Assembly: GCA_036507695.1 (NCBI GenBank)
Contig: DATCIR010000070.1
Span: forward strand, 1-34,266
Direction: 5' to 3'
Length of the DNA stretch: 34,266 nt
Origin: JAKEGK01 sp036507695
GTDB taxonomy: Bacteria; Pseudomonadota; Gammaproteobacteria; SZUA-152
Both the position numbers and the translations under genes were made by a program. A model generated the notes under the pieces. The model searched no databases, was not told where the DNA came from, and saw only the letters and a list, made by a program, of their open reading frames with translations. Of this stretch, positions 24,040-32,418 are shown in pieces (position 1 is the first letter of the stretch; every line of letters begins with the position of its first letter).

Positions 24040-24087
24040 AAAAAGGCCGGCGCGAAATACGGGCCGCGAATTGCCGCGGCCCGTATT
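24040..24087 (-). terminator. Perfect hairpin between vWA and sigma genes
   Basis: AATACGGGCCGCG (24056-24068) is the exact complement of CGCGGCCCGTATT (24075-24087), with a 6-base loop. On the minus strand a run of five T residues follows 11 bases after the stem. It could end transcription after the vWA gene, or act as an attenuator that lets part of the transcript reach the sigma gene. Confidence 0.5.
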
Positions 24088-24105
24088 CGGAAAAATTGTG
24101 AAGAT

Positions 24106-26037
24106 TTAATTAACCGCGCGCCCGCCGTCCGGCGCCTTGGCGTTACTCGGCAGCGCTGCGCCCGACAAAGTGCGGGCCAGTTCCACCAATTGCACAAATT
24201 CACCGCGATAACCGTAATGATCCGCGCCCTTTGACGTGACAGCCATCGCGGCGACATCCACGTAGGAAAAACTCTGGGTAAAACGCCCGCCGCGCAGCAA
24301 CTGCCCGAATCCCGCGACACTGGCGGCAAACCGGTAACGCTCGCTGGTTTTATCCAGCGCCGTGATGACGTGCTGTTTCAATACCGGAGTTTCCATCAAT
24401 ACACTGCGCTCAGCATCCGGCTTTTTATAACGCAGGCGTAATAGAGCGATTTCCTTGATTGATTCCGCTACTTTGACTTCACTGGAGGGTGTTGCTTGAT
24501 AACGCAGGGGATCCATGAGCTGGCCTTTACTCTCCAGCAACGCAATCTCATAAATCGCCGTCACGGTATGACCGGCGCCGATCTCACCGGCATCGACCTT
24601 GTCGTTATTGAAATCCTCACGGCGCAAGGCGCGATTTTCGTAACCGATCAAGCGGTACTCGGCCACCACGGCGGGATTGAATTCAATCTGGATTTTGACA
24701 TCCTTGGCGATGGTGTTGAGCGTGGCGCCCATTTCATTGACCAGCACTTTTTGCGCTTCCATCAGGGTATCGATATACGCATAGTTGCCGTTACCCGCAT
24801 CCGCCAGTTGTTCCATCAGTTGGTCATTGTAATTGCCGGTGCCAAAACCCAGGGTCGTCAGGAAAATACCGGTGTTGCGTTGTTCTTCCACCAGGTCTTT
24901 CAATGCGTCAAAGTTGGTGGTGCCCACATTGAAATCACCGTCGGTGGCGAGGATGACCCGGTTAATGCCGTTGGGGATAAAAGCCTGCTGGGCTTTTAAA
25001 TAAGCCAGGCGAATACCGGCCCCGCCATTGGTGGAACCGCCGGCGGTCAATGATTCCAGCGCACTCAAGATGGCGGCTTTCTCGGATCCCGCCGTGGGCT
25101 CCAGCACCACGCCACTGGCGCCGGCATACACCACGATGGAAATTTTGTCCTGGGCGCGTAACTTTTGCGTCAACAACTGCAAGGATTTTTTTAACAGCGG
25201 CAGTTTGTCCGCGGATAGCATGGAACCGGACACGTCGGCCAGGAAGACTAAATTCGCGGGTGGCAAGGCGGCGCTTGGGACTTCATAACCTTTGATGCCA
25301 ATGTGCAGTAAATGGGTGTTGGCATTCCACGGGGCGGGACCCACTTCGGTCACCACGTTAAAGGGCGCCGACTGGTTATCCGGCGCGGGATAATCGTAGT
25401 TGAAATAGTTAATGAATTCCTCGACCCGCACCACATCCTTGGCGGGCAACCTTCCCTCGCGCAAAATGCGCCGGGTGTTGGTGTAACTGCCCGTATCCAC
25501 ATCGATACTGAAGGTGGATACCGGTTGTTCCGCCACGCGCAGTACCGGGTTATCGGCAAAGTGCGCGTAGTGTTCCCGGTCCACGGGTTCGCTGGGGTAA
25601 CGAATCTCCGGCTGCACGTTGGACGCAACACCTACCGGCGCAGTCAGGGGCGCGATCCGCTTCGTCAGCGGCGCGGCGCTTGACGGTTCAGCAAACCGTT
25701 CTACGGGACTCCCGGCGGCATCGAGTTGCTCGCTGTGCGTTAACGCCTGCTGCCGATCCGCGGCCAGTTTGCGTTCTTCGTGCCGCGGTTTTGCCGGTGT
25801 TAGGTTCGGCGGTTGCCGATCACGATCCTTTACCGCAGTGGATTCGCCCACGGCGGCGGTTGCGGACGGGGTATTCGCGGCATCCACCGGTTGCGGTTGC
25901 GCCGCTTGATCCTGTGATGTGTTACCGTGAATGGCGGTCGTTGCTGCGCCGTCGGGGCTGGTTTTCGGGGTTGAACAGGCCGCCAGCAGCAGCGCAACAT
26001 ACCACGGCAGGATTACGAGCAGGATAAGGCGTTTCAT
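24106..26037 (-). CDS. YfbK-type vWA lipoprotein
   Basis: A 643-residue lipoprotein: signal peptide with lipobox LLAAC (Cys21) and a low-complexity linker to about 150. Then comes a family-specific domain (HYAHFADNPVLRVAEQPVSTFSID, EEFINYFNYDYPAP) and a von Willebrand A domain with an intact metal site DVSGS (268-272). A C-terminal domain (RYKKPDAE, SVAGFGQLLRGG) corresponds to the DUF3520 region of E. coli YfbK. Cellular role is not established in the family. GAAGGAG precedes the ATG at ideal spacing. It is the first of three same-strand genes with the ECF sigma and putative anti-sigma factor, which suggests an envelope-linked regulon. Confidence 0.88.
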   Translation of the reverse strand: MKRLILLVILPWYVALLLAACSTPKTSPDGAATTAIHGNTSQDQAAQPQPVDAANTPSATAAVGESTAVKDRDRQPPNLTPAKPRHEERKLAADRQQALTHSEQLDAAGSPVERFAEPSSAAPLTKRIAPLTAPVGVASNVQPEIRYPSEPVDREHYAHFADNPVLRVAEQPVSTFSIDVDTGSYTNTRRILREGRLPAKDVVRVEEFINYFNYDYPAPDNQSAPFNVVTEVGPAPWNANTHLLHIGIKGYEVPSAALPPANLVFLADVSGSMLSADKLPLLKKSLQLLTQKLRAQDKISIVVYAGASGVVLEPTAGSEKAAILSALESLTAGGSTNGGAGIRLAYLKAQQAFIPNGINRVILATDGDFNVGTTNFDALKDLVEEQRNTGIFLTTLGFGTGNYNDQLMEQLADAGNGNYAYIDTLMEAQKVLVNEMGATLNTIAKDVKIQIEFNPAVVAEYRLIGYENRALRREDFNNDKVDAGEIGAGHTVTAIYEIALLESKGQLMDPLRYQATPSSEVKVAESIKEIALLRLRYKKPDAERSVLMETPVLKQHVITALDKTSERYRFAASVAGFGQLLRGGRFTQSFSYVDVAAMAVTSKGADHYGYRGEFVQLVELARTLSGAALPSNAKAPDGGRAVN

Positions 26038-26231
26038 TTTTCACTCCTTCTGGTTAATGAGGTATCAGGATGTGAAACGAAACCCATTCCAAAAAGGGTT
26101 AAGGGCGGGAAATTATTTTTTGGTCCTGCCGCGTAATCCGCGGCTCTCCGGAACGCGGAAAATCTTCAACCCAGCGGCGCGAAGACGCAAAACAATCATT
26201 GATGCCTAAAATCGGAGGGCGCCTCCAGCAC
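26038..26231. promoter_or_regulatory. Leader region of the vWA/sigma locus
   Basis: On the minus strand, GGAAT (26090-26086) followed about 16 bases later by CATCC-TGATA could be an ECF-type promoter for the vWA gene; this is tentative. The GGAAT lies inside an inverted repeat AACCC (26081-26085) and GGGTT (26096-26100). A further hairpin GCCGCG (26128-26133) with CGCGGC (26139-26144) lies nearer the apaH stop. Confidence 0.3.
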
Positions 26232-27080
26232 TTAGGGTTCGCCCGGGGTGCGGCGTTGCTGGCAGGGAACGTATCGGGGTACAGTATCCGCCACGGAGTT
26301 GATGCTATCGATATTCACTGCCATCAGCTTACCGCCCCAGATGCAACCGCCGTCCAGTCCCATGACATTATCCGCGTTGTAGTAACCCAGGGTCGACCAG
26401 TGCCCGAATAGCAGTTTGTTATCCCGCGTCCGGCGTTGCGGCGCCTGAAACCAGGGGACACAGCCGCCGGCTTGGGTGCCGGGCGTGCCCTTGACAGTTA
26501 ACTTCAAGCGGCCGTTGCCGTTGACATAACGCAAGCGGGTGAAACAGTTGACAATAAAGCGCAAGCGGCCCCAGCTCTTTAACTCCGGCGCCCACTGATC
26601 CGGTTCATTGCCGTACAGGTTTTTCAGGAACTCATTGAAATTGTCTTCACGCAACGCCGTTTCCGCTTCGCGCGCGCAACCCATCGCGTCCCGCAATGTC
26701 CACTGCGGCGCAACGCCGGCGTGCACCAGGGTGAGGTTACGGATTTCATCGTGATGTAATAACGGGCGGGTACGCAGCCAGTGCAGCAGTTCATCGCGAT
26801 CGGATGCTTCCAGAATCGGCGCCAGCGTATCGCCTTTTTTTGCCGGTTCATGCCCGTAGGCCACGGCGAGCAGATGCAGATCATGGTTTCCCAGCACCGC
26901 CACCGCGCATTCGCCCAATGACTTGATAAAACGCAACACTTCCAGCGAACGCGGCCCCCGGTTGACCAAGTCGCCGGTCAGCCAAAGCGTGTCGTGTCGA
27001 AAGTCAAATTTCAGCAGTTCAAGTAATGCTTGCAATTCATCGTAGCATCCCTGAACATCGCCAATCGCATAGGTTGTCAT
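26232..27080 (-). CDS. apaH: Bis(5'-nucleosyl)-tetraphosphatase, symmetrical
   Basis: A 282-residue metallophosphatase that splits Ap4A into two ADP and also decaps Np4-RNA in E. coli. Metal-binding motifs of the calcineurin-like fold are all present: GDVQGC (7-12), GDLVNRGP (36-43) and LGNHDLH (about 64-70). Later histidines lie in LVHAG and LFGHW. The length matches the family. The usual neighbours rsmA and apaG are absent here. An array of 11-bp repeats lies just upstream. Confidence 0.96.
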   Translation of the reverse strand: MTTYAIGDVQGCYDELQALLELLKFDFRHDTLWLTGDLVNRGPRSLEVLRFIKSLGECAVAVLGNHDLHLLAVAYGHEPAKKGDTLAPILEASDRDELLHWLRTRPLLHHDEIRNLTLVHAGVAPQWTLRDAMGCAREAETALREDNFNEFLKNLYGNEPDQWAPELKSWGRLRFIVNCFTRLRYVNGNGRLKLTVKGTPGTQAGGCVPWFQAPQRRTRDNKLLFGHWSTLGYYNADNVMGLDGGCIWGGKLMAVNIDSINSVADTVPRYVPCQQRRTPGEP

Positions 27081-27126
27081 GTTGTTTTTCTACCAGCGCT
27101 GCCCATCATGAAATAGCGGTACCAAC

Positions 27127-27165
27127 ATAAAACACGCATAAAACACGCATAAAACACGCATAAAA
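27127..27165. repeat. Tandem 11-bp direct repeats upstream of apaH
   Basis: Three exact copies of ATAAAACACGC (27127-27137, 27138-27148, 27149-27159) are followed by a partial fourth (ATAAAA). The array lies 45-85 bp upstream of the apaH start, in the likely promoter zone. Confidence 0.9.
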
Positions 27166-27233
27166 AATTCGTGAACCATATATAAAATATAGCGCATACT
27201 TAGCGCACAGCGTTACAAACGATTTAACTTTTC

Positions 27234-27261
27234 TTTACACTGGCACGATAATTCATACTAT
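27234..27261 (+). promoter_or_regulatory. Candidate sigma-70 promoter
   Basis: TTTACA (27234-27239) and TACTAT (27256-27261) are separated by 16 bp and lie just before the membrane-protein gene at 27287. A transcript from here would have an untranslated leader of only about 20 bases. Confidence 0.5.
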
Positions 27262-27286
27262 CACCCATTGAACACCCACCCATTAA

Positions 27287-27913
27287 ATGCCGATGTTCTC
27301 CTTTCACCATAAGACACAATTCAACCGCCGCTGGCTGCAATGGAGCGCCGTGGTACTGCTGGCCCAATTGCTTATTGGCCTGATCATCGTAATGGTACTC
27401 AACACGAAGATCGTAAACCATATCATTACGCCTATCGTCCAGTTTATCGGCATCTTCCAGATTATCTGGCCGGAACACCCGCTGGATTCACTGCATTTTC
27501 TCGCCACCAAGTCCCTGTTCGTGTTCGCCCATCGTGATCCGCGCAGTGGTTTGAATCTGTGGACCATTGAATACGACACTTACACCTTGCTGATTTATAC
27601 CGGCCTGTCCCTCATCATGGGCTGGGTGATCGCCCGCTATCGTCAACAAGCAATAAGTATTCCGCCTGGCCCTTTCATCGCCTGCACCGCGGGTATTTTT
27701 TTCACCGCCTTGTCCGTTTCTTATATGACGGCAATTGACCATTGCTCAGGCGCCACCTGGATGGGTTTCGTGGCGCTCTATGGCATGGGCTTTAATGAAT
27801 TTCAGCTCTATCCTGTCTATCAGATTATTTGCGCCGCCATTGGAATCGCGGGGCTGGGTGGTGGCCTCACCTGGTTAAGATTCACCAAAAATCGTGTATT
27901 AGCGTGGACCTGA
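27287..27913 (+). CDS. Four-helix membrane protein upstream of radical SAM gene
   Basis: A 208-residue protein I do not recognise. Hydrophobic helices lie at about 19-39, 98-117, 129-149 and 177-197. A segment at 42-62 is also hydrophobic, so five passes are possible. The loop at 63-97 is polar. There is one cysteine in each of the segments IACTAG, DHCSG and IICAA. The ATG is not preceded by a Shine-Dalgarno sequence, and the leader would be very short. The radical SAM gene follows after 110 bp on the same strand, so the two may be co-transcribed, but nothing in the sequence fixes the function. Confidence 0.7.
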   Translation: MPMFSFHHKTQFNRRWLQWSAVVLLAQLLIGLIIVMVLNTKIVNHIITPIVQFIGIFQIIWPEHPLDSLHFLATKSLFVFAHRDPRSGLNLWTIEYDTYTLLIYTGLSLIMGWVIARYRQQAISIPPGPFIACTAGIFFTALSVSYMTAIDHCSGATWMGFVALYGMGFNEFQLYPVYQIICAAIGIAGLGGGLTWLRFTKNRVLAWT

Positions 27914-28023
27914 TAGACAAAAAATAATACGATGAACCGGCGGAACGGGATAGCTACGGGTAACTCAGCCCGGTAACTAACGCTAACCCCTGTCCAATTT
28001 GTGGTAATAATCGGGGCGGTCAA

Positions 28024-29454
28024 ATGAATAATAGCATAGCAAGCTGGATCCAACGCGCTCAGCAGGAAATGATCGATATCGGTGTCGAATCCATCCGGGA
28101 TTCCGGAATTCTGCCGGAGCGTGGCGCAAAATTCTTCCCGGTAATTGGTTATCCCCCGTTAACCATGTTCTCGGACATGGACCAGGAGCCATTGTTTGAC
28201 AACCTGCAGCAGCGGCGCGCCCGGCCATTGCTGGGTTATGCCCATATTCCATTCTGCCCCTCCCGTTGCACTTTCTGCCACTGGATTACCAAAACCAAAA
28301 GCAAGTCAGAAGAAGTCGAAATTTATCTTGATTACCTGGAACGGGAAATGATTCTGTACAAGCAGAACATGGGGATCGGCGCCATACCCGTGCGATCGGT
28401 GCTCATTGGCGGCGGAACACCGACTTATCCTTCTCCGGGACAAATGGAACGTTTCATGAAAATGTATGCCACGCATTACGATCTGAGCGGTTGCACGCAA
28501 TTTTCCGTGGAAGCCGAACCCGGCACATTATTAGGTAAAGAAGGTTACGAAAAACTCCGCATCATGAAAGATTACGGTGTCGACCGCATCAGTCTTGGCG
28601 TGCAGTCATTCGATGATGATATCTTGCGTTACATGGGCCGGGTCCATACGCATGCGGATACGCTCGAATCCATTCGCAATATGCGCAAAGCCGGCATCGA
28701 AAATGTGTTTATCGATTTGATCTACGGCTACCCCAACCAGAGCGTGGAAATGTGGACCCGGCATATGTTGGAAACCGTAACGCTGGACATTGAAGGTTAC
28801 CAGTTATACCGCTTGCGTATCAAACAACATGGCGACCGCCAGGGTAACATTATTGTTCATGCGCAGAAACACCCGGAACGCTTCCCGGAAACCGATGAAG
28901 TCCTGCTGATGAAATACCTCGGCATTTTGCTTTCCGAGGAACACGGCTTCCATGAATATCAAACCCGTTGTTTTGCCAGGAAACCGGAATATATTTCCCA
29001 TTATTTGCGTGATTGGGCGGCTGACCTGGCCGATGTGGCCGGCGTGGGTGTGTCCGCCTGGTCAAGCTTGCGTGGCGTGTTCGCCATCAACGTGGGCGAC
29101 GCAAACCTGCAACACTATTATTCGCTGATCGATCGGGGCAAGGTGGCGATTAACCGTGGTAAAGTCCGCAGCAAAGACGATGAACAGCGCCGGTGTTTTA
29201 TTCTGCCGCTTAAGAACATGAAAGTGAACAAACAGCTCTTTACCGAACGCACCGGCGAGACCATTAACACAATTTTCAGCAACGAAGTGACTTGGTTAAA
29301 ACAACTGGGATTATTGGCGGAGAATGATCAGGATATTTGGCTGACAAAACTCGGCAAGTATTTCGCCGACGAAGTGGCAACACAATTCTTCAATCCTGAT
29401 AACATGCCGTTCCAGGAAGTGATGCGCGCACCGCCGCAGATTGCCGCCGGCTGA
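28024..29454 (+). CDS. HemN/HemW-like radical SAM protein
   Basis: A 476-residue radical SAM enzyme. The iron-sulfur cluster motif is CPSRCTFC (Cys78, Cys82, Cys85), preceded by YAHIPF as in coproporphyrinogen-oxidase-like members. The SAM-binding GGGTPT is at 129-134, and the HemN-family marks RISLGVQSFDDDILRYMGR and FIDLIYGYPNQ follow. A C-terminal HemN-type domain is present. True HemN has a fourth cysteine in the motif, missing here, and the sequence is not clearly HemW. Closest by feel are the HutW/class C methyltransferase or heme-chaperone branches, but the substrate is unknown. GGGGCGG lies before the ATG. It is convergent with the ABC importer operon (26 bp gap). Confidence 0.85.
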   Translation: MNNSIASWIQRAQQEMIDIGVESIRDSGILPERGAKFFPVIGYPPLTMFSDMDQEPLFDNLQQRRARPLLGYAHIPFCPSRCTFCHWITKTKSKSEEVEIYLDYLEREMILYKQNMGIGAIPVRSVLIGGGTPTYPSPGQMERFMKMYATHYDLSGCTQFSVEAEPGTLLGKEGYEKLRIMKDYGVDRISLGVQSFDDDILRYMGRVHTHADTLESIRNMRKAGIENVFIDLIYGYPNQSVEMWTRHMLETVTLDIEGYQLYRLRIKQHGDRQGNIIVHAQKHPERFPETDEVLLMKYLGILLSEEHGFHEYQTRCFARKPEYISHYLRDWAADLADVAGVGVSAWSSLRGVFAINVGDANLQHYYSLIDRGKVAINRGKVRSKDDEQRRCFILPLKNMKVNKQLFTERTGETINTIFSNEVTWLKQLGLLAENDQDIWLTKLGKYFADEVATQFFNPDNMPFQEVMRAPPQIAAG

Positions 29455-29480
29455 TACGCGCTAATCCGCCATCACGACGT

Positions 29481-30251
29481 TTACTTTGTATCCTTCCAGG
29501 GCGCCAGGCGGCGTTCCAGCAATTCCAGCGTGTAGGAAAAAACAAATCCCAACACACCGATAACAAATAACCCTGCGTACATGGATTTAATGGAAAAGGT
29601 TTCCCAGGATTGCCAAATCAAATAACCAATTCCCTTATCGGCGCCGGAAAACTCCGCCGCCACGACAATCACCAGGCTGTAACCGATGGCCAGTTTCAAG
29701 CCAGTAAAAATCGATGGCAACGAACCGGGAATGACTATTCTGAAAATAAAATTACGGCGACTGATTCGATAGACAGCCGCCACATCGTGATAGATTCTGG
29801 CGAGGCTATCCACACCATGCAAAGTATTCATCAGCACCAGGAAAAAACTGGCAATGGCGACTACAACTATTTTTGACAATTCCCCGATGCCGAAAATCAG
29901 CATAATCAACGGCAAAATGGCGATCTTGGGTATCGGGTAGGTAATAAAGATCAACGGATAAAAAATTATGCGCAGCATTTTGGACAGGCCCATACCGACA
30001 CCCAGCATCATACCCAACGCGCAGCCGGTAAAATACCCGACAAAGATGCGGTAAACACTAAAAATAACATCCGTTACGATGCCTTCACCGGAGCTGACAA
30101 AAAACAGGTGATAAAAGATGGTGCTGGGCGCCGGGAAAAACCGTCCATCCAGAAAGCCGGCGCGAGCGCAAATTTCCCACGCTGCAAACAGTACCGCAGG
30201 CGAGATCGCATATAGTAACAAGCGCTTGGAATCACTGTTCACGGAGTTCAT
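29481..30251 (-). CDS. ABC importer permease (nitrate/sulfonate/taurine type)
   Basis: A 256-residue inner-membrane permease of the binding-protein-dependent family with about six helices. The cytoplasmic coupling loop corresponding to the EAA motif is near YRISRRNFIFRIVIPGSLPS (about residues 161-180). It starts 6 bp after the stop of the ATPase gene and is the last gene of the importer operon. Together with the ATPase and the NMT1/SsuA-like binding protein it forms a complete importer. The transported compound cannot be told from the permease. Confidence 0.92.
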   Translation of the reverse strand: MNSVNSDSKRLLLYAISPAVLFAAWEICARAGFLDGRFFPAPSTIFYHLFFVSSGEGIVTDVIFSVYRIFVGYFTGCALGMMLGVGMGLSKMLRIIFYPLIFITYPIPKIAILPLIMLIFGIGELSKIVVVAIASFFLVLMNTLHGVDSLARIYHDVAAVYRISRRNFIFRIVIPGSLPSIFTGLKLAIGYSLVIVVAAEFSGADKGIGYLIWQSWETFSIKSMYAGLFVIGVLGFVFSYTLELLERRLAPWKDTK

Positions 30252-30257
30252 CGGAGA

Positions 30258-31097
30258 TTATTCAACTCCCGGTAACCGCATGTCTTCTTTTAACAGCCCG
30301 GTAATCACCCGGATATAATCCAGAAAAGACTTGGTATGACGGATCGCAAAAATATCTCGTGGCCGGTCTAGCTTTATATCGATGTTTTCCTTGATTTTTC
30401 CGGGCCGGGCAGTCATTACTATGACCCTGTCGGCAAGCAATACGGCCTCTTCTATATCATGGGTAACAAACACCACAGTCTTTTGATAACACTGCCAGAG
30501 TGATAATAGCAATTCATGCAGGTGCAATCGAATTTGAAAATCAAGAAACACAAACGGCTCGTCCATTAAGAGAATTTCAGGCCGCGTAGCAAAGCCACGC
30601 GCGATACAGACCCGTTGTTTCATGCCGCCGGACAACTGGTGCGGATAGTAGTGGGGAAATTTCTCCAGGCCAACCTTGACCAGAAACTCGTTAATGATGG
30701 ACGAAATTTCCGACTTGGCGAAATTGGGATTATTCTCAAGAATAAACGCCAGATTGCCATAAACGGTCATCCAGGGAAACAATCCCTGTTCCTGAAACAC
30801 CATACCGATTTCGGGATTGCCGTTCGCCCGGGAGGCTCTTACTACAAGCTCCCCTTCCGTTTGGGTTTCCAACCCGGCGATGGTTCGCAACAACGTGGTT
30901 TTACCACAGCCGCTGGGCCCTAATATGCAGACGAACTCACTGGAACGCACCTGGAAACTGATATCTTCATAAGCAGTCAGTGTTTCGCCCCGGTTGACAA
31001 AGCGCTTGCTTAAGCGTGTGCAGGATATTTGAAAATGTTCAGAAATAGCGATTCTCCGGCCAGCAACATACTCCGGGTCATTTCTTTCAATCTGCAT
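30258..31097 (-). CDS. ABC importer ATPase (SsuB/TauB/ThiZ type)
   Basis: A 279-residue ABC ATPase with Walker A GPSGCGKTT, signature LSGGMKQRV, Walker B ILLMDEPF and the switch region FVTHDIEEAVLLADRV. All are standard for importers of nitrate, sulfonates, taurine or pyrimidine precursors. The N-terminal 25 residues precede the usual domain start, so an internal start is possible. A perfect hairpin lies 6 bp upstream of the ATG, and the gene lies between the binding-protein gene and the permease gene on the same strand. Confidence 0.94.
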   Translation of the reverse strand: MQIERNDPEYVAGRRIAISEHFQISCTRLSKRFVNRGETLTAYEDISFQVRSSEFVCILGPSGCGKTTLLRTIAGLETQTEGELVVRASRANGNPEIGMVFQEQGLFPWMTVYGNLAFILENNPNFAKSEISSIINEFLVKVGLEKFPHYYPHQLSGGMKQRVCIARGFATRPEILLMDEPFVFLDFQIRLHLHELLLSLWQCYQKTVVFVTHDIEEAVLLADRVIVMTARPGKIKENIDIKLDRPRDIFAIRHTKSFLDYIRVITGLLKEDMRLPGVE

Positions 31098-31103
31098 AAC
31101 CCA

Positions 31104-31133
31104 GGAAGGCCGTATCAGAATACACGGCCTTCC
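31104..31133 (-). promoter_or_regulatory. Perfect hairpin between binding-protein and ATPase genes
   Basis: GGAAGGCCGT (31104-31113) is the exact complement of ACGGCCTTCC (31124-31133), with a 10-base loop. It ends 6 bp before the ATPase ATG. On the minus strand no T-run follows, so it is unlikely to be a simple terminator. Stabilising the upstream binding-protein mRNA, or limiting ATPase translation, would both fit and would give more binding protein than transporter. Confidence 0.5.
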
Positions 31134-31237
31134 ACATTTTTACTACTGTAGTTAATTTACTGTTAATTAGTTTTACGTTGTTACATTTAATTGATATGGA
31201 ACGCGATACCCGCAACATACAAAGTATTAAAATAAAA

Positions 31238-32272
31238 TCAGTGGGACTGCTGATATGGCCCTAAAACCTTGACCGCTTGTTTCACGTAACTCAAATCTAC
31301 AATGTTATCGATATCGGGTAACTCCTTGACATAGCCTTTTTCATGATACCACTTTGCATCTTGCTTCAGGCTTGGCATGTTAACCATGCCATCGGGATTT
31401 AGTCCGACGGGTATCGTTCTGCTGTAGACCGCGGCGTTCTTAATCCTGGTATGTTTGATCAGTATGTTAACAATACCTTCCCTGTCCTGGTTTTTTTCAA
31501 ACGCATCATTATAGTCACGCAATCCTTTCACATACGCCACCATAAATCTCCCGGCCTGTTCAGGGTGCTTTTTCATAAACACGGGTGAATAAAAGATCGC
31601 GGCGCTTTGCTGATCAGGATAAATCTCATCATTACCCGACACACGTACGGCAATATCGTTTTCCACCGCTTCAGCCACCAGGGGTTCTATTTGCACGGAC
31701 GCATCGATGGATTTATTGGCCAATGCAATATTGATATCCGCGTAAGCCAGAAATTTAAGATCGATATCATTCAAACTTAGTCCGGCTTTTTTCAGATACA
31801 TTTCCGTCACGATTTGTTGCGATACACCCTTGGCGGTTACCGCCATGCTCATGCCTTTCAAATCCTTGAAACTTTTATAACGGCCACTGTCCACGTAATC
31901 CTTGCGCACTATCAAGGCCAGATAACCGTGCCCGGGGCTGACTATACCTTTATCGGCGACAATTTTGATGGGAATATCATGGGCAATTGCGTTATACATT
32001 CCCGCATTGATATTGCCGCCACCCACAAATAGCTGGCCGGATGCCAGAAACGGCGCCATTTTGGCGCCGGATGCCTTGAATGGATTGATAATGACATTTA
32101 GGCCTTGAGCTTTGAAATAGCCTTTTTCCACGGCAATGAACATCGCCGCGGAACTCATCACCGGTGAAATTCCCACCGGGACATCCAGCATGTCTTCCGC
32201 GGCCGGGGATTGCGAAACTAATAGCAATAACGCCACCAGTACATAACGAAACTTCGGCATTTTTATTTTCAT
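31238..32272 (-). CDS. ABC importer substrate-binding protein, NMT1/SsuA-like
   Basis: A 344-residue periplasmic binding protein: signal peptide (about 1-24, ending QSPAAED) and an NMT1/SsuA-type domain. Recognisable parts are MSSAAMFIAVEKGYFKAQGL, LASGQLFVGGGNINAGMYNA and FKDLKGMSMAVTAKGVSQQ. Related proteins bind sulfonates, nitrate or hydroxymethylpyrimidine-like compounds; the ligand here is not deducible. The start at 32272 is chosen because GGGGAG lies six bases before it and a signal peptide then begins correctly. The frame is open to 32341 but that adds an unlikely 23 residues. First gene of the importer operon. Confidence 0.92.
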   Translation of the reverse strand: MKIKMPKFRYVLVALLLLVSQSPAAEDMLDVPVGISPVMSSAAMFIAVEKGYFKAQGLNVIINPFKASGAKMAPFLASGQLFVGGGNINAGMYNAIAHDIPIKIVADKGIVSPGHGYLALIVRKDYVDSGRYKSFKDLKGMSMAVTAKGVSQQIVTEMYLKKAGLSLNDIDLKFLAYADINIALANKSIDASVQIEPLVAEAVENDIAVRVSGNDEIYPDQQSAAIFYSPVFMKKHPEQAGRFMVAYVKGLRDYNDAFEKNQDREGIVNILIKHTRIKNAAVYSRTIPVGLNPDGMVNMPSLKQDAKWYHEKGYVKELPDIDNIVDLSYVKQAVKVLGPYQQSH

Positions 32273-32418
32273 AGCTAACTCCCCACCTAATAACTCGTGA
32301 GCCGCGGATGTGTAAACGGAAAACAACAATAGCAAAGACAATGCGTTTTACTTTTTTATCTTTACTAACCCGATTTCGTTTATTGCCGGCTTCTGAACCG
32401 TATTCCCGCAACAAACCT

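Noticed and set aside
27241..27255. TGGCAC-GATAA-TTCAT considered as a sigma-54 promoter.
   Set aside because: The -12 part should be TTGC; the overlapping TTTACA/TACTAT pair is a better explanation.
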